Assembly: GCA_031283985.1 (NCBI GenBank)
Contig: JAITAQ010000070.1
Span: 1-8,544, forward strand
Length of the DNA stretch: 8,544 nucleotides
Source of the DNA: Endomicrobium sp.
GTDB taxonomy: Bacteria; Elusimicrobiota; Endomicrobiia; Endomicrobiales; Endomicrobiaceae
Direction: 5' to 3'
Part shown: positions 7,309 through 8,544 of the stretch, one piece after another
Numbering within the stretch: position 1 is the first letter of the stretch
Layout of the letters: the number at the start of each line of letters is the position of its first letter
Translations under genes and position numbers: made by a program
The notes under the pieces: model-generated
What the model was told of the DNA's origin: nothing
Databases searched by the model: none
Seen by the model: only the letters and a program-made list of their open reading frames with translations

Positions 7309-7808
7309 TTCTCTAAGCTATTTGAAAAGCCAATAAAAACATATCCCTCAGGTGCAAGTTACAATAGCAGCGAAAATATTTCAGTAGGTATTTACCAACA
7401 GTCGTGTTCAAATTTAATAAATTTGTCAAAAGAAGTTCAAAAAAAACTTAAAAATATTAAAGAAAAGATACCAAAAGACGTTGATATAGAAATTACATCA
7501 GACCAATCTGAATTTATTAAAGAATCTTTGCTTAACGTATATTCAAACGGACTACAGGGAATTTTGTTTTATTTCTTTATGAAAAGCTTTATAGCGTCCA
7601 CAATAATAAACATTGCTATATCTGTGGCACTTTGAGACTTATCACATAATAATATCTATAAAATACAGAGTTCTACATTAACGTCAGTTGTTATATTTAT
7701 TCCTTTCGTTTTTTTGTGGTGAGTATGACAGGACAGCTTTTTAGACAATTGGCTTTAACCATAACTTTGTCTCTCTTGTCATCTATTTTTGATAAATTTA
7801 GGCGTTAA
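7309..7808 (+). pseudogene. Remnant of an RND (HAE1/AcrB-like) efflux pump gene
   Basis: RND pumps are inner-membrane proton antiporters of about 1000 residues that export toxic compounds through a three-part envelope complex. Here only fragments survive. From about 7354 to 7635 one frame reads SENISVGIYQQS, a KEVQKKLKNIKEKIPKDV block, DQSEFIKESLLNVYSNGLQG and TM2-like sequence ending ISVAL before a TGA. The same frame resumes at about 7672 with STLTSVVIFIPFVFL (TM5-like) and meets another TGA at 7717. After a frame change SMTGQLFRQLALTITLSLLSSIF (TM6-like, frame of 7719) runs to a stop at 7806-7808. Compared with intact family members, the region between TM2 and TM5 (TM3 and TM4, normally about 65-70 residues) is missing, as are the N-terminus and the whole second half. 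The 7309-7350 part is open but matches nothing I can name. It cannot make a working pump. Confidence 0.82.
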
Positions 7809-7917
7809 AAAATTTTGCATATCAATGTTGGCCTATAAAATGACTTACTTCTTCTTATCAATGACAAAATGTTATAAAAATTGTACAATTATAAAGTAAA
7901 ATTACAAAAATGTAAAG
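7809..7917. other. AT-rich spacer before typA, no gene seen
   Basis: No open frame or protein similarity was seen on either strand. TATAAA-like hexamers occur at 7873-7878 and 7890-7895, and TTGTAC at 7881-7886, but no pair has the usual 16-18 nt spacing with a good partner, so no promoter is called. A typA promoter is nevertheless expected in this stretch if the downstream hairpin terminates upstream transcription. Confidence 0.5.
7879..7890. repeat. 12-bp perfect palindrome upstream of typA
   Basis: AATTGTACAATT is a perfect inverted repeat with no central spacer, 70 nt before the typA ATG and overlapping TATAAA-like sequence. It could be an operator half-site pair for a dimeric regulator. 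In such AT-rich DNA a chance palindrome is possible. Confidence 0.4.
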
Positions 7918-7943
7918 ACGACCTGTTGTGAAGGTCGTTTTTT
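7914..7943 (+). terminator. Intrinsic terminator or attenuator before typA
   Basis: ACGACCT (7918-7924) pairs perfectly with AGGTCGT (7932-7938) around a 7-nt loop, and the stem is extended by A-rich sequence (7914-7917, with one G-U pair) matching the following T-run. Six T bases (7938-7943) complete a classic rho-independent terminator. It ends 17 nt before the typA start. It closes transcription from the lipA/RND side; if the typA promoter lies upstream of it, it would act as an attenuator. Confidence 0.82.
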
Positions 7944-7950
7944 GATAAAC

Positions 7951-7954
7951 AGGA
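7951..7954 (+). promoter_or_regulatory. Ribosome binding site of typA
   Basis: AGGA lies 6 nt before the ATG at 7961 and just after the terminator T-run. It supports this ATG, which also matches the family N-terminus. Confidence 0.7.
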
Positions 7955-7960
7955 CAAAGT

Positions 7961-8544
7961 ATGAAAAGAAATGATGTAAGGAATATTGCAATTATAGCCC
8001 ACGTTGATCATGGCAAAACTACCATAGTAGATTCTTTGTTAAAGTTTTCAGGTCAGTTCACTGTTAAAAATGACGAAGCTCAAGACATGGTTTTGGATTC
8101 TAATCCTCTTGAAAGGGAAAGAGGGATTACGATTGTTGCAAAATGTACTTCGGTAAATTATCTAGGAAACACTATAAATATAGTAGATACTCCGGGACAC
8201 GCAGACTTTGGTAGCGAAGTTGAAAGAGTGTTAAAGATGGTAGAAGGTACTATACTTATGGTTGATGCTGTTGAAGGTCCTATGCCGCAAACAAGATTTG
8301 TCTTGAGAAAGGCTTTAGCATTGGGATTAAAACCTATAGTAGTTATAAACAAAATGGACAGGCCAACCGCAACTCCGAATGCGGTAGTGGATAGTGTTTT
8401 TGACTTGTTTATGAAGCTTGGAGCAACTGATGAACAGCTTGATTTTCCTATACTTTATGCTTCAGGACGCGAAGGCTGGGCAAGTACGGATATGAACGTA
8501 AAAGGCAAAGATATAGAGCCTGTTTTTGCGACGATTATGTCACA
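7961..8544 (+). CDS. typA: GTPase TypA/BipA, 5' part (cut by window end)
   Basis: TypA/BipA is a translational GTPase related to EF-G that binds the 70S ribosome and helps 50S assembly and growth under stress or low temperature. The first 194 codons of a gene normally about 600 codons long are present, covering the G domain. Visible motifs: G1 AHVDHGKTT (13-21); the switch I region with the characteristic [13 protein letters not shown] (46-58); G3 DTPGH (76-80); G4 NKMD (130-133); and a G5-type SGREGW. The [13 protein letters not shown] form and [11 protein letters not shown] separate it from EF-G and LepA. The start at 7961 has a Shine-Dalgarno and gives the usual short N-terminus before G1. 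The frame is open to the window end with no sign of damage. A terminator stands directly upstream, so it is probably a separate transcription unit or is attenuated. Confidence 0.96.
   Translation, partial: MKRNDVRNIAIIAHVDHGKTTIVDSLLKFSGQFTVKNDEAQDMVLDSNPLERERGITIVAKCTSVNYLGNTINIVDTPGHADFGSEVERVLKMVEGTILMVDAVEGPMPQTRFVLRKALALGLKPIVVINKMDRPTATPNAVVDSVFDLFMKLGATDEQLDFPILYASGREGWASTDMNVKGKDIEPVFATIMS

Noticed and set aside
7423..7635. A separate 70-residue gene starting at TTG 7423
   Set aside because: The same frame is open and RND-like upstream of this TTG, so it is an internal piece of the pump relic, not an independent small gene.
7873..7895. TATAAA hexamers as a definite typA promoter
   Set aside because: No -35 element at normal spacing is convincing, and such hexamers are common in DNA this AT-rich.
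8158..8352. 64-codon minus-strand open frame
   Set aside because: It is antisense to the conserved TypA G domain (G3 to G4 motifs) and shows no features of its own.

Overview
This AT-rich window (by eye roughly two-thirds A+T) carries one continuous plus-strand gene run from a bacterium: ligA, an RluA-type pseudouridine synthase gene, a DUF362/ferredoxin gene, recX, purH, a broken gene for a small exported protein, lipA, a broken RND efflux pump gene, and the 5' part of typA. No tRNA, rRNA, CRISPR array or insertion sequence was recognised, and no real gene was found on the minus strand.

The base composition, very tight packing of housekeeping genes, and two heavily eroded genes suggest a host-restricted or reduced-genome bacterium. 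The proteins look most like what I would expect from Elusimicrobiota, in particular the Endomicrobium lineage of termite-gut flagellate endosymbionts. This is an impression from protein style and pseudogene content, not a database result.

Region 1 (40-5991) is a probable operon of five intact genes. ligA overlaps the pseudouridine synthase gene by 16 nt; the next gap is 2 nt, then 1 nt, then 16 nt before purH. They cover DNA nick sealing (LigA), RNA modification, a putative Fe-S redox protein, RecA control (RecX) and the last two steps of IMP synthesis (PurH). Only the DUF362 gene and purH have obvious Shine-Dalgarno sequences. An 8-bp perfect hairpin follows the purH stop.

Region 2 (6018-6465) keeps a good ribosome-binding site and the start of a secreted protein, but its reading frame is broken at three places. 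Its last stop overlaps the TTG that I take as the lipA start. lipA is intact, with both Fe-S cluster Cys sets and the C-terminal RSSY motif.

Region 3 (about 7309-7808) is a remnant of an RND (HAE1/AcrB-like) inner-membrane pump. It has lost both ends, the segment holding TM3 and TM4, and its frame near TM5-TM6. Then come about 110 nt without a recognisable gene but with a 12-bp perfect palindrome, a clear intrinsic-terminator hairpin, and typA, which runs off the window end. The terminator ends only 17 nt before the typA start, so it is either the end of the upstream transcription unit or an attenuator in the typA leader.

No clearly new multi-gene system is visible. The most interesting points are the three-frame exported-protein pseudogene coupled to lipA, the selective loss of the RND proton-relay segment, the atypical QRKD catalytic motif of the pseudouridine synthase, and the terminator-palindrome arrangement before typA.
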